Source: Chrysophaeum taylorii (taxonomy: Eukaryota > Sar > Pelagophyceae > Pelagomonadales > Pelagomonadaceae). From it: a stretch of DNA of 64,000 nucleotides. This document shows, piece after piece, positions 50,341 to 61,054 of the stretch. The DNA lies in NCBI GenBank assembly GCA_029834535.1, contig JAQMWT010000122.1:62001-126000 (forward strand). The letters are read 5' to 3'. Made by a program: the position numbers and the translations under genes. The notes beneath the pieces were generated by a model. It saw only the letters and a program-made list of their open reading frames with translations, was not told where the DNA came from and searched no databases. Numbering within the stretch: position 1 is the stretch's first letter; every line of letters begins with the position of its first letter.

Positions 50341-51890
50341 GTAGTGTTAGGCGCCGTCCTCCATCGCAACCATGCTGTAAACGATCGCAGGTGGCTGTAC
50401 GGCGAGACATGGGAGAATGGCTCAAGGAGCTGGCTCGACGGCGAAAGGACGACGGAGTGTCACTGCTGGATAAACAAGGAAGCGTGTGATGTCTGGAGCG
50501 TATAGAAGTTCGCTGCGAAGGAAGGACTGAAGGAACCCGAACTGTGTCTAAACAACGGACAACATCGTGCGTCCCGTGCTCCTCGCCGACCGCTTCGACG
50601 GAGACCTACCCAAAAAATATTGTAAGAGTGAATGTGCGGGACGCTCAAGCGCAGCACGTCAAAATTGGCCAGCAGACGCGCTGTGGCCTCTCGTCGTTTT
50701 TATTCAGGGCCGCGAGCTCAACGGTGAAAAGTCTTCTGCGTACGTTCTACGGGGCGACAACGATGACACTACGAGTCTAGCGTCTTCTTGTTCTTCGGCC
50801 AGGTCATTGGTGCCGCACAAAATCTCGAGCTTGCTATGGAGCGTGGTGGTCTCATGCAAAACCGTTAGCGGGTTGTATAAAATTTTCTCCAGCATTTTAT
50901 TAAGCACCCTCTCGGACTTCGAGCTCGCGATCGCGCACGTGGTCAACGCCGGTGCCCAGAATGTGGTGCAACCTCGATGGTTGGCAGGCACGTTCGATGT
51001 TCAGGTCGGAACCCCCAAGCTCTCGAAGGGAGGGGGACACTAGCACCTCGCCTGTTCAAAGCTGCCTGCGGTGGCGCTAGTAAGGTTGTAGAGGGAAAGC
51101 TTGCGTCAAGTCGAGGCCAGCCAGCATCAAGGAATTTAGATCACACACGCCTTGCAAACGCACGGGTCCCGGTTCGAGACTCACCACATTCAACCAAAGC
51201 AAAGTTTGGGCTTATTGCAGGGACTCCGAGTGCAGCGGAGCTTGGACGCATAACTAAAATACAAGTCACGTCAAATCGAATCATTACGAACGCAATAAAT
51301 GAAGAAAGAAATAGCGGTCGATCGAGCAAAACCCGGGCCCCGTTGGGAGCATATCGCACCTGATCGAGCAAAGCCCGTGCCCTCGTTGGGATTAGTCAGG
51401 TTCCACCGCTGCCTGAATTTTTTTAATTGCACCAAACGGAGCTCGACCCGAAGCCATCCAAGGAGACTCATGGTAAGAAACCCGAAGCCGAAAATAAGAA
51501 TGGGTCGAGTCGTTACCGAGGACAGACAACTTCAGTCATTGTCATTGGCGTCGGGACCTTTTGGTGATATACCGCCGACCGCGAACCTCCACTTCACCAT
51601 ATTCGGCGTCTCATACGCGGTTACGAACCGGAGAGCAAAATCGTGTCTAAGTAAACCACGCCGCGCAAACTATATGGCAAACGCCAAAGTAGAAAACCGA
51701 GGCACATGCATCGTACAAAAGAAGCGTAACTGTGCACTCCGAGTACGAATGAGAAGAGTGCACTGGAGAGCGAACTATTATTGGACAACTAACTCCCGGT
51801 CACAGCGGGAATCACCACACAGCAAAGAAAACAAGAACAAAGTTTAGAATACAAACACTATGTGCATGATGGCGTCGGCGAAGACGAGGA

Positions 51891-52844
51891 TCACAATTTC
51901 CCGTAAGGTTGCCATGTGTCGCAGAAGGACACATTGTGGGCGTATACGAAATCGGTCTTGAACATGGTATCGGGCCTCGCCCAGGACATAGTGCCCATGG
52001 CCTTGAAGAGGTCCTTGGCGCTCAGGAGGACGTCGGTGCCCCCGAAGGCTGGAGTCGAAGGAGAGCCTGCATTGTCCTTGATGCGGAAGGAAATTTCGGC
52101 AAGGACTGGCTCTGGCTCGGTCGACGCCGCGTACCAGAGCGTGAGCGAGAAATCAGCCTTCCTCTTTGCCTCGCCCAATTTGACCTTGGCACCTTCGTAG
52201 ACGCGCTCGAGGAGGACAAGATCGCCAACGACAGCCAGCGCCTCAGTCTCGTCGAGTCCGTCGAAGGCGCCAAGGCCTGGATAGACTTCGAGGAGGTCCC
52301 CCACGACAGACACGTTCTTGGTGGTGATCATGGTCGTGCCATGGTCGTACAGCACGCGCCAGTCATGGAGGACGTCCTCCTCAAACTTTGTCTTGCCCTT
52401 GGCACCGAGTTTGGTGTAGGCTGTAATGAGTCGGTCGGGCGAACGGCACTTTAGGTTGCTCTTCCCCCCCCTCTCTCTGTAGATGAGCGACCTTGCCCGC
52501 AGGACGCACGAGCGGGGCGTGTCGACGTACTGGACCGTGCGCTCCTTGCTGAGAGCCAAACTACCCTTGGCGCTCCGTCCGAGCGCGCCGACGAGCGCGT
52601 CAAGGTCCGTCCAGAATCGAGACACGGCGTCTTCGGTGTTAAATGCGCTAGCGTTCAGCAAAAGCTTGTACTCACGCGACTCTACTCTCTTCACTTCGGC
52701 GTCGCACTTCGACACGAGGAGTGCCTCCTGATTCGAAATTTTCTCTCTCAAAACCGCGACGCACAACAGGGCGATGCTGACAGCGCCGCAGACGAACAGT
52801 GCGGATATCAAACTTCGCTCAGTCGGTCTTCGTGGTGGTGACAT
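51891..52844 (-). CDS. Membrane-anchored CYTH-like protein (tentative)
   Basis: 317 residues, ATG at 52844. One hydrophobic segment at about 12-33 (SLISALFVCGAVSIALLCVA) gives a type II or signal-anchor topology. The rest resembles a CYTH/triphosphate-tunnel fold: ESREYKLLLN early (E-x-K-like start), YVDTPRSCVLRARSLIYRER, NLKCRSPDR, KTKFEEDV, then alternating strands such as LLERVYEGAKVKLGEAKRK and FSLTLWYAAS, and EPVLAEISFRIKD. CYTH enzymes act on organic triphosphates or polyphosphate. Homology is judged from pattern only; I am not sure. Stop TGA at 51893-51891. Confidence 0.5.
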   Translation of the reverse strand: MSPPRRPTERSLISALFVCGAVSIALLCVAVLREKISNQEALLVSKCDAEVKRVESREYKLLLNASAFNTEDAVSRFWTDLDALVGALGRSAKGSLALSKERTVQYVDTPRSCVLRARSLIYRERGGKSNLKCRSPDRLITAYTKLGAKGKTKFEEDVLHDWRVLYDHGTTMITTKNVSVVGDLLEVYPGLGAFDGLDETEALAVVGDLVLLERVYEGAKVKLGEAKRKADFSLTLWYAASTEPEPVLAEISFRIKDNAGSPSTPAFGGTDVLLSAKDLFKAMGTMSWARPDTMFKTDFVYAHNVSFCDTWQPYGKL

Positions 52845-53664
52845 AATTAGCCGCTCCGCCCGAACTTAGGCGAAGACTTGACCAACGTCCCAGTTTTCCG
52901 AGTGCCGAGACTGCTTAGTTCTGAGTTGCAAGCTGTGTGGTGCTCACAATTACAATCTTTTTGGCGCCGTATCTTCGCATCATGTTCCGGGAGCCGACGA
53001 CCGGTGCCGAAACCTCGGTCTCCGGCCTTTTCTACAGTCGTCGTGCTGTATGTACAGCAGGTCCTCCATTCTGGCTCCCCAAGGTCTTTCTCCTTGGGCC
53101 CTCGCCTCTGAAATCTCTTTTCTCGTTTCTCCTTCGCTCTGGTTCTCTGCACTGGATGAATGCGTCCTGATACGACCAAAACACTCCGCGCCGCCGAGGA
53201 CCGACGTTAAAACAAATACAGAAGGAGCTAAACGTTCCAGGACTACTAGTAGAGGACGTCCAGACGCACGTACTATAATGTTCCTGGACTACTAGTAGAA
53301 TTAGTAATGAATGGCAACCGTGTTCACGGCATCAATCTTCCACACGAATATGTTGCTCGGGTTTCTCGCGCGGACGCTGGGAAGTTGGTAAATCAAAGGA
53401 AAGGAGCGATTGATCGAGACGAAAATTTAGTGGGAAACAACGTGGTGCTTTCGGGCCAGGAGGCTGCGCGGTGAAGGTTGGTAGGACACGGAGCGGGTGT
53501 GCTTGGAAGGGCAAGGGACTTCGCCCGAGACGTCTCTAGTGGCCGACCGACTGACCGACCGATCGGCATCGAGATGATGATGTCGTCGAGGGCGTCGGTC
53601 TTTCGCGTACGGCGACTTCGTCGCGCTACGCGCATTCATCTCCCTCTACTACAACAGAACGAGG
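52845..53664. other. Intergenic, no gene seen
   Basis: Contains two copies of a GTTCC(A/T)GGACTACTAGTAGA motif (about 53232-53252 and 53280-53300). Otherwise unremarkable. Confidence 0.5.
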
Positions 53665-53957
53665 CTATGAAATCACGCACGTCGACACGCGCGTTTTCTT
53701 GACTTGGGGTTCCAAGTTGTGCGGTGATTCAGGCCCTGAACTCTTAACTTGGTCGTCGCGTCGCGGGTTGCCTCGTTCGGCGAAAAGGGTTCGTTTTGAT
53801 GCCGTGTTGTCGTCGAAGTCCGAAAATTGTGTCGTCGGAGGGCCGGCGGTCCTCTCATCAACAGGACAAAAGACGGTCTCGGCCGACTGGGAGTGGACGA
53901 TCCGCCCACTCGGTCGTTCCGGCGGCACATCGGCGGCAGCTAGACCTGCGTCGGCTA

Positions 53958-53990
<33 letters not shown>

Positions 53991-55372
53991 CCTCGTCGTC
54001 GAGCCACGTGCGGCCGGCGGCCGCGAGGCGGCGCCGTCGTGAGTTCGCCACGTCGGGCGCGCAGTTCTGCACCCCGACGTAGTAGCAGACCTCGCCGTTC
54101 TTGTGCCGGAGAGGTGTGAGGAGGAAGTTGTTAATGAATGTTTCGCCGCTCTTCTTGTAGTTGAGCAACGAGACGCGCACGCTCGACGTCGTCGCGAGGG
54201 CCCGGCGGATCAGGTTTACTTGTTCGCTCGAGGTGCCCGGTCCCTGGAGGAAGCGGCAGTTGCGTCCGAGCACGTCCTCGGGGTCGTAACCTGTCTCGCG
54301 CGCGAACGCCGGGCTCACGGCGACGATCGCAGCGTCGGGATCGTGCACGTCGCTGATGAGAAAGCTTGACTTGTGCGCGCACAGTTGCGCGACGAGTCGT
54401 TTGTCGTCGTCGAACATGTCGTTGACGACCGTCGACGCAAAATTTTGGTCGCACGTCTCGAGCTCGAGCTTGAGTCTACCCGGGGTCGTCTCGAGAGCGC
54501 GGGCCGGCAACGACGTCGGCGCGTCGGCGCTCGCCCGCGGCTCGTCTCTGGTCGCCGTCGCCGATGCGTCCTCCTCCTCCTGCGCATCACCGGCGACCGC
54601 CGTAGCGAAGGTGCTCAAGAGCGCCGCGGCGCCTCCCTGGACGGAGTTTATCGCCGGGCTGTTCAACAGAGCCTCCTCGGCGGCCCACCCGACGACCGTG
54701 TCGACGATTTTGCGCCAATTGGGCTGCTGGCTCGGGACAACGTAGTCGAGGGGGGTGTAGCCGTGCTTGTCCTCGGAAAGCATGAGTTCCAGGAGGCCAT
54801 TCTTTCCCGTCGCCTCGCGCAGAATGTCGACCATTTTCTCCATAGCCTCGAGCACGGCCGCGGGGGGCGGTTTAGCCGTCCAAAAAACGTCGTGCAGCAC
54901 GTTCTTGCCCGAGTCGCAGCACACCATAGGGTTCGCCCCCGACTTGAGCAAAAGCGAGACGACGCTGAGTCCACCCCCTTTGCTCGTCCCCGACAACGCG
55001 CGCCGGCACACCTTCATCAACACAGTCTCGCCGTTGGCGTTTTGCGCGTTGGCCACCCGCGACGACTTCTCGCCGACGACGCGCGACCGCACTTCCTCCA
55101 TCGAACCCTCGTAGAACACCGAAAGCAGCTCCTTGTCGTACATCTGGGGGAGCTCGTCCTCGGTCCGATATTTGAGCGCCACGCACGCCACCTGTGGCGA
55201 TCGTCGTCGCGACGACGCGAAACGCGACTCTCACCGGCGAGCGCGGATTGTTGAACGCAATGGGGTCGATCTTGATGCCTCGGCCCGTGAGCTGCTGGAT
55301 GAAGTACTCCTTGGGGCTCGTCATCTTTGTGGCGATCGGTAAATCCGTACTGTCGACCGCCTCGGTGCCCAT
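53665..55372 (-). CDS. Ankyrin-LOV photoreceptor-like protein
   Basis: Two exons, 55372-55235 and 55191-53665, with a 43-nt intron (GTGAGAGT..CCACAG, phase 0); 554 residues. The exon 1 start MGTEAVDSTDLPIATKMTSP is the first ATG of that frame segment after low-complexity upstream sequence. Ankyrin-type repeats lie at about 95-200 (NGETVLMKVCRRA, VSLLLKSGANPM, HGYTPLDYVV). A LOV domain lies at about 310-420: SSFLISDVHDPDAAIVAVSP, the flavin-binding GRNCRFLQGPGT with photoactive Cys358, LLNYKKSGETFINNFLLTPL and YYVGVQ with the conserved Gln. All residues needed for blue-light flavin-cysteinyl adduct formation appear present. The C-tail has an Asp run and is otherwise disordered. No bZIP, so this is not an aureochrome. 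Output is probably through protein interaction by the ankyrin part. Confidence 0.85.
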
Positions 55373-56204
55373 CTCTTCTAACTCGATTCTTCTTCGAGCG
55401 CCAGGGGGGCAACAACAACAACAACAACAATGATCTGTGCAACCAAAAGGATAGCGCAGACAATGGCCACGAGGGTCTCGGGGGAACTGCGATGGGTCTC
55501 GCGAACAACTCCGATCCGCTCGATCAAAGAAAGGCTTCAAATCGAAGCAGCCATCAACTTGCTCACGTAGATTGTCCCATAAAACTACGTCACCCGAGCT
55601 AACTGATTTTTTTTTTTCCCCTTCTTGAAGCTTCACATTTAAGTACGCAACAAACGGCAGAAGAATGTGGGACAAGAAGCGAAACAGCCGGACACACGTG
55701 GTCACACTTCAGCAGGACACTTCAGCAGGACTTGCTTGTGGCCGGCCCCAACTAGAAACGCTGACCCATGGGAACATTGTTTGTGCGTAAATATTGTGCT
55801 TAGAGGTGGAGGTTGTTCCGATTGCCAGCAGCGACCGCACTCGAGAGCCCTCTATGGCCTCGCCGGCGCTCACGTTGCGGATGCAATGACTCTCGAGATG
55901 CCTGCTGTTCCTCACCCGTTCGTTTTCTTTGCGACGAAAGAAGCTTCTTCCAAAGGACCTGGCAGGAGGTAGGTAATTTATAACCCATCATCGCGTCAAG
56001 TGTACGAAAATACGTTCTGCCCGCGTGCAGTAGTAAAGTGAATAAAATTTTTTCAAAAAAAAAATGAAAAAGTATTTCGATCTTGGTGACGCTAACCACG
56101 CCGCGTGTCGAGCGAAGATCCTTCGTTGGGGGAAGGAAGGAAGTGAGTGAGTGACCTCTGGTTGAGCAACAAGGCGTGTGTCGCCCCGGACAGACAAGTA
56201 GTAA
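55373..56204. other. Divergent intergenic region
   Basis: Lies between ANK-LOV (-) and ISN1 (+), so it should hold both promoters. Has (CAA)n at about 55411-55430, a poly-T run near 55,608 and a poly-A run near 56,054. No gene. Confidence 0.45.
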
Positions 56205-57584
56205 ATGGCGTTCTCGTCGCGACGGAGGAACTACATGCTCGTATCGCACCGACGCGATCAGTTCATCGAGTACATAAAGGGGCTGCTCCACCACTCGTTC
56301 GTGCTGGACGCCTTGAGGGAAACCGGGACGAACTCGTGGAAGCACGTGGAGGAGCTGATCGAGGAGCACCGCATGTGCAACGATGGGTCGTCTCGGTTGG
56401 CGCAGGCGGTGCCGACGATCGGGCAGTTCTTCACGCCGCTCCCGCTGGCGGCGACGTGGCAAGCTTTTGACTCAAGGCATTGCGTCTCGAAACGCGTTTT
56501 CGTACAGCCTTCGTTCAACGAGATCCGTTGGATTTTGAACGAGGCACAAGTGCGAGCCTTCGAGATGAAGACGAGCGAGGGTTCGAACCGCTCGAGCCTC
56601 GAGTTCGTTTCCTTCGACGGAGATTGCACCTTGTATTCGGACGGTAAGAACTTCAACGACCCGGTCCTCGCGCACCAGATTCTGAGGCTTCTCGAAGCGG
56701 GCGTCCGCGTCGCGCTCGTCACCGCGGCGGGCTATGGCTACGATGCCGCCAGATACGAGCGCCGCCTCGACGGCTTGCTCCGAGTGCTCGGCGTCGCCGA
56801 CGCTTCTCCTCAAACCCTCCGCCGTTTCTTCGTCGTCGGTGGTGAGAGCAACTACCTGCTCCAGCTCGACAAGAGGCCCGGCTCGCACCACAACGGCACG
56901 GTCAGCCTCGTCCCGCGGAGTGACGTCTGGGACGAGCTCGCAATCGTCCACTTCCCCGATTCCGACGTCGAGACGCTCCTCGACGTCGCCGAGGCCTCTA
57001 TTCGACAGGCAATCTTCGACTTCAATCTCGACGGCGCGCGTGTCATCCGCAAGCCCCGTGCCATCGGCCTCGTCCCGACAACGGCGCGTCGCGAGCAGCT
57101 CGACGAGACCGTATTGCGCGTCCAGAACGCGCTCCGCGACGTCCCGACCAATATCCCCTATTGCGCGTTCAACGGCGGTAATGATGTCTGGGTCGACGTT
57201 GGCAACAAAAAGGTCGGTGTCTCGGGCCTCCAGCAGCTATTTGACCTCAAGCCGCCGAACTGCCTCCACATCGGTACGTTCCTCTTCGCTTGTCGTACCG
57301 GCTCTCGTGTACTCTCCTTCTTCCTCTCAGGCGACCAGTTCCTCAACACCGGCAACGACTACGCCGCGCGCGGATGCGCCCCGTGCGCCTGGATCACAGG
57401 CCCCGCCGAAACCAGGCAGATCCTTCGCTTCATCCTCGATGTGGTCAACCCTGACGCCCCACCCATACCGGACAATCCGTGGATGCCGCCCTCGCCGACG
57501 AGACCCCCCCCCGTACCAACTTTCCCCCCAAACGAGAGCTCCCTCCCCACCACTTTACCCCCCACGTCGACACCAGGACACTAA
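56205..57584 (+). CDS. ISN1: IMP-specific 5'-nucleotidase
   Basis: Converts IMP to inosine in purine metabolism. Two exons, 56205-57274 and 57332-57584; 440 residues. The 57-nt intron (GTACGT..CTCTCAG) is a multiple of three with no stop, so unspliced mRNA would still read through; splicing joins CLHIG to DQFLNTGNDYAARG, the conserved family sequence. Other motifs: N-terminal RRRNYMLVSHRRDQFIEYIK, the HAD-type FDGDCTLYSDG, VALVTAAGYGYDAARYERRL with RLDGLL, FFVVGGESNYLL, YCAFNGGNDVWVDVGNK and WITGPAETRQIL. The C-terminal 45 residues are Pro-rich and extra to the domain. Confidence 0.92.
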   Translation: MAFSSRRRNYMLVSHRRDQFIEYIKGLLHHSFVLDALRETGTNSWKHVEELIEEHRMCNDGSSRLAQAVPTIGQFFTPLPLAATWQAFDSRHCVSKRVFVQPSFNEIRWILNEAQVRAFEMKTSEGSNRSSLEFVSFDGDCTLYSDGKNFNDPVLAHQILRLLEAGVRVALVTAAGYGYDAARYERRLDGLLRVLGVADASPQTLRRFFVVGGESNYLLQLDKRPGSHHNGTVSLVPRSDVWDELAIVHFPDSDVETLLDVAEASIRQAIFDFNLDGARVIRKPRAIGLVPTTARREQLDETVLRVQNALRDVPTNIPYCAFNGGNDVWVDVGNKKVGVSGLQQLFDLKPPNCLHIGTFLFACRTGSRVLSFFLSGDQFLNTGNDYAARGCAPCAWITGPAETRQILRFILDVVNPDAPPIPDNPWMPPSPTRPPPVPTFPPNESSLPTTLPPTSTPGH

Positions 57585-57695
57585 CCACTTGTTGTTTCAA
57601 TTCAACAAAAAACCCTTATTAATTTTCACGGCCTGTTTTGGTGAGAGGGACGATTGGCGTCGTCGAAACAACAACCATCAAAGACAACAACGACG

Positions 57696-59205
57696 ATGCG
57701 ATACCTGGATTTGTTCACCAAGGTCCCCGGGGATCTGACCGAGGCGTCGCTCGCCGGCGGGGCGTGCTCCGTCGTGGCGCTCGTCTTGATGGGCGTGATG
57801 ATGTTCGTCGAGGTGAGGCAAGCCGCCAGACTTCCTGCAAAAGAGTATGATAGGTGGTCACGTTCGCGTCGCGGTCGCCGATCGTGACGAAGATCGACGT
57901 GGACTTACATAGCGGGACGCAGCTGCGGATCAACTTCAACCTGAGCTTTCCGCACCTCCACTGCGACTTCGCGTCGATCGACGTATGGGACAAAATAGGA
58001 CGCAACCAGCTCAACCTGTCGCGCAACATCGAGAAGTGGCAGCTCGACGAGGACGGGACGCGCCGGATGTATCAGGGCCGAAATCGCCGCGACTACGACA
58101 TCGAGCACGACCTCCATCATCCGCCTCTCCACGAGCTCCACGCCGACGGCGTGCACGTCGAGACCGTCGGCGCTTCCGACTGGGCGCACTTTAGTGAGGA
58201 GAACGAGTTTTCCTTCGTCAACTTCTACGCGCCCTGGTGCTCCTTTTGCCAGCACCTCCACTCGACGTGGGAGGCGCTCGCCGAGGAGATCGAACGGCGC
58301 GAGCTTCCGGTCGCGGTCGCCTCCGTCGACTGCGTGGCCAACGGCGACTTTTGCCACGACATGTATGTCCAGGCGTTTCCGACCCTGCGGTTCTACCACC
58401 ACGGCGACCAGGTCAACCAGGGCGAGTACAGATTCGACCGCACGGTCGAGAGCCTTCTCGAATTTGTCAACAAAAAACTCGATTCCGAGGCCGTCTACAA
58501 GCAGTATCCCGAGGCTCGCATCGCGCACAAGCAAAACTGGAACGCAGACCACCCGGGCTGCCTCGTTTCGGGCTATGTCATGGTCAACCGTGTCCCGGGC
58601 AACTTCCACATCCAGGCGCATTCGCGCCACCACAGCCTTAATACCTTTCGGACCAACCTCTCCCACACTGTACACCACCTCTCGTTCGGCGTCCCGCTCA
58701 ACGACTGGCAGAAACGACGCCTCGATGGTCTCGACATCAAATACCATCTCACCAGTGAGTTCCTTTTGTGGCTGTATTGCTGCTGCTGCTCTGACCACCC
58801 TTTATATCTTGATGATAGACCCGATCGACTCGCGCGAGTACCTCCACGGCGACTTTCACCACGCGTACCACCACTACATCCACGTTGTCCCGACCAAATA
58901 CAGAATCGGCACCTTTTGGCGCGAGAAATTCCACACCTACCAGATGGTGCACGCCGACCACCTCGCTTTCTACGAGGTCCGTCCTCCCTCGCTCTTTGCT
59001 CCCTCACGTCTCTTTTTTGCAGTACTGGGAGCCACCCGAAGCGAGATTCGCGTTCGACCTCTCGCCGATGGCCGTCGTCGTCGACCGCGTTCAAAAGAAG
59101 TGGTACGACTTCATCACCGGCCTGCTCGCCATTCTCGGCGGCACCTTCGCAGTCGCGAGGCTGCTCAACGACGCTTTTTCGCTTGTCTCTCGCGGGTCGT
59201 CCTGA
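57696..59205 (+). CDS. ERGIC-type protein with thioredoxin domain (PDI-C, PDIL5-3/5-4 type)
   Basis: Four exons: 57696-57812, 57854-58754, 58819-58976 and 59023-59205, with introns of 41, 64 and 46 nt, all GT-AG; 452 residues. N-terminal ERGIC_N: YLDLFTKVPGDLTEASLAGG, first membrane span VALVLMGVMMFV, RINFNLSFPHLHCDFASIDV. Thioredoxin domain with FVNFYAPWCSFCQH (Cys168 and Cys171) and AFPTLRFYHHG. C-terminal ERV/COPII-type domain: GCLVSGYVMVNRVPGNFHIQ, SHTVHHLSFG, FHTYQMVH, and the final span FITGLLAILGGTFAVARLL. The plan matches plant PDIL5-3/5-4 proteins, which cycle between ER and Golgi and may assist disulphide formation or cargo sorting. Confidence 0.92.
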
Positions 59206-59375
59206 CAACCCTCCCCCTTCTTAGCGGTCGACCTTCGACCGTCGACCTCGTAAAGAAAAGGCTCGTCTCTCGCGAGTCTTCCGTCAGTCAGCCTCCCTTC
59301 GAGAGGGCTAGTGTTTCAACCAAAGGATGGTCGAAGCTGCAGTATAGGGTCCGTCTCAACCCTCGCAGCAGCAGG

Positions 59376-60434
59376 ATGATGGCCGTCGCAGAGGAGGAGT
59401 TGGACTCGCGTCCGTTCTGCGGATGCTACCTGCTCCGGTCGCTGGACACGAAGCATCCCATGTCGACGTACATTGGGTTCACGGTACACCCTCTCCGGCG
59501 GATCCGGCAGCACAACGGCGAGATCTCGGGCGGGGCCTGGAAAACAAAAGGCAAGCGGCCCTGGGCCTTCGCCGCGCTCGTGCACGGCTTTGGGAGCCAG
59601 GCGGAGGCTCTGCAGTTCGAGTGGGCTTGGCAGCACCCGACGCGCAGCAAGGCGGTGAAGCAAGCGGCAGACCTCCTCGGGAAGTCGACCAAGGGCCGCC
59701 GATCGGGCTGGCGCTCCCAGTTTGATATCCTGGCGACGATGCTCACCGTCGACAAGTGGACGGCGCTTCGCGTCCGCGTTCCCGACCCCGATTCTACGCC
59801 CGTCCCCGAGGTACTCGAGCCCGTCGTCACGCTCGGAAGCGTCGAATCCTGGCAGCCGGCGTTCTTGGCTGCCGATCCCCGCAATGCGGTCGACGAGATC
59901 TCCGCGCTCGAGGACGACGAACGAGAAGACGGCGCCTTCCACCACGATTTCTGCTGCTCGGTCTGCGGGGGCGAGGACGCTTCCAACACCTACGAGACCT
60001 GCACGACCTGCGGCGCAAACGCGCACGCCGCGTGCCTCGTTCTGGCAGACGGGGATGCAGCGCAATGTCCAATCTGCGGTTGCGCGATTCAGGTGTCGGG
60101 TACCGTGCGAGGAAACGACCGACCAGCTGCTGCTGACGTGATTGATCTCACCACCCCGCTATCGTCGCGGCAGCACCCGCCAAGCGATGACGACGATGTA
60201 GACGACGATGTAGACGACGATATCGCCACTGTCGATCTCTGCACGCCCTCGCCTGTCCACCTCCCCGAAACGACCACGCCCCTCGTCCTCTCGGTCGAGC
60301 GCCGCAATATCGCGTTCACCGTCTCCCCCGCAGACGAATATTCCGTCGTCGATCTCACGAGATCGGTCACGCCGAGAAGTCGAGCTTGGCCGTCGCATCC
60401 CGAGTTCTCGCCATTATCATCACCGGCCTTGTGA
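59376..60434 (+). CDS. SLX1: Structure-specific endonuclease subunit SLX1
   Basis: 352 residues; the first ATG pair is at 59376 and 59379. GIY-YIG nuclease domain at about 12-95: FCGCYLLRSLDTKHPMSTYI with GFTVHPLRRIRQHNGEISGGA, WAFAALVHGFGSQAEALQFE (metal-ligand Glu) and WAWQHP. C-terminal RING/PHD-like zinc finger at about 188-232: CCSVCGG, CTTCGANAHAACL, CPICGC. With SLX4, SLX1 cuts Holliday junctions and 5' flaps in nuclear DNA repair. The Asp-rich and Ser/Pro tail (about 245-352) is extra; short VIDLTTP and VVDLTRS repeats resemble SUMO-interacting motifs (inference). Single exon, 170 bp downstream of the PDI gene. Confidence 0.95.
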   Translation: MMAVAEEELDSRPFCGCYLLRSLDTKHPMSTYIGFTVHPLRRIRQHNGEISGGAWKTKGKRPWAFAALVHGFGSQAEALQFEWAWQHPTRSKAVKQAADLLGKSTKGRRSGWRSQFDILATMLTVDKWTALRVRVPDPDSTPVPEVLEPVVTLGSVESWQPAFLAADPRNAVDEISALEDDEREDGAFHHDFCCSVCGGEDASNTYETCTTCGANAHAACLVLADGDAAQCPICGCAIQVSGTVRGNDRPAAADVIDLTTPLSSRQHPPSDDDDVDDDVDDDIATVDLCTPSPVHLPETTTPLVLSVERRNIAFTVSPADEYSVVDLTRSVTPRSRAWPSHPEFSPLSSPAL

Positions 60435-61054
60435 AGTGAGGCATCCTGTGTTAATAATACAAGGAGGCGCTGCGGCTCCCATCTCCGGGATAACCACATT
60501 ATTATGCACGGTCGAGCCATGACACGAAAGGGAAGGATACACGGAAATGTCCCGGTTCTCTCTATTGTTGTGTGGCCAAAGCGCGGCCTTGGTGGCACGT
60601 GTGCGAAGAAGGAACTATCATATCAGCGACTGCCGTAGAAATAGGCAGCAGGGCTATAATAGAAAGCGCACGTTTTTTACAGAGTAATGCAAAAAAATGT
60701 CCATTAAGCTAGCAAGAGCACGGACACTCATCAACGTCACGGGGAAATGGTCGACAAAAGAAAGTGGGCGATGTGGTGTCTCAACAAGAGTAGTATAAGT
60801 GCACGTTGAGACACCGGCACGCGGGAGGTGAGGGGATCTTGAACGCGAAGAGACTGTGTTGAATCCAGCGGCTAAAAGGGATTGCGGGCCAGCCAGCCGC
60901 AGTATGAAGATGGTGATTGGAGGTGCAACGGACAAGGACAGGAGTGGGAGGCGACGAGGTTGATCGGTGGCGATGGTGGGGCGTTCGGGGTGACAACACA
61001 TTCGGTGAAATCCACAACCGTTTGCCGCCTTTTGAAAATCAGGGAGGTGTGCAT
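60435..61054. other. Intergenic, no gene seen
   Basis: Convergent 3' region of SLX1 and the small secreted protein gene. No domain-bearing frame. Confidence 0.45.

Larger units (their letters stand above)
47231..51890. other. Gene-poor 4.7-kb repeat region
   Basis: No intact gene. Contains a pyrimidine-rich block (47,560-47,760), a perfect hairpin (47842-47888), GTCGAGGCGA repeats (about 48150-48190), a family B copy, a coding-like fragment at 49129-49464, a family A copy (minus, 50010-50340) and an imperfect 42-bp duplication at about 51319-51400 (GATCGAGCAAA.CCCG). Confidence 0.5.

Noticed and set aside
51073-51180. Possible tRNA gene (CCGGTTCGAGACTC box-B-like at about 51167)
   Set aside because: Box A-like sequence is about 100 bp away and no acceptor stem pairs; at most a tRNA-derived repeat.
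58194-59375. Long N-terminal extension of the SLX1 frame
   Set aside because: It overlaps the PDI exons in another frame; SLX1 starts naturally at the ATG at 59376.
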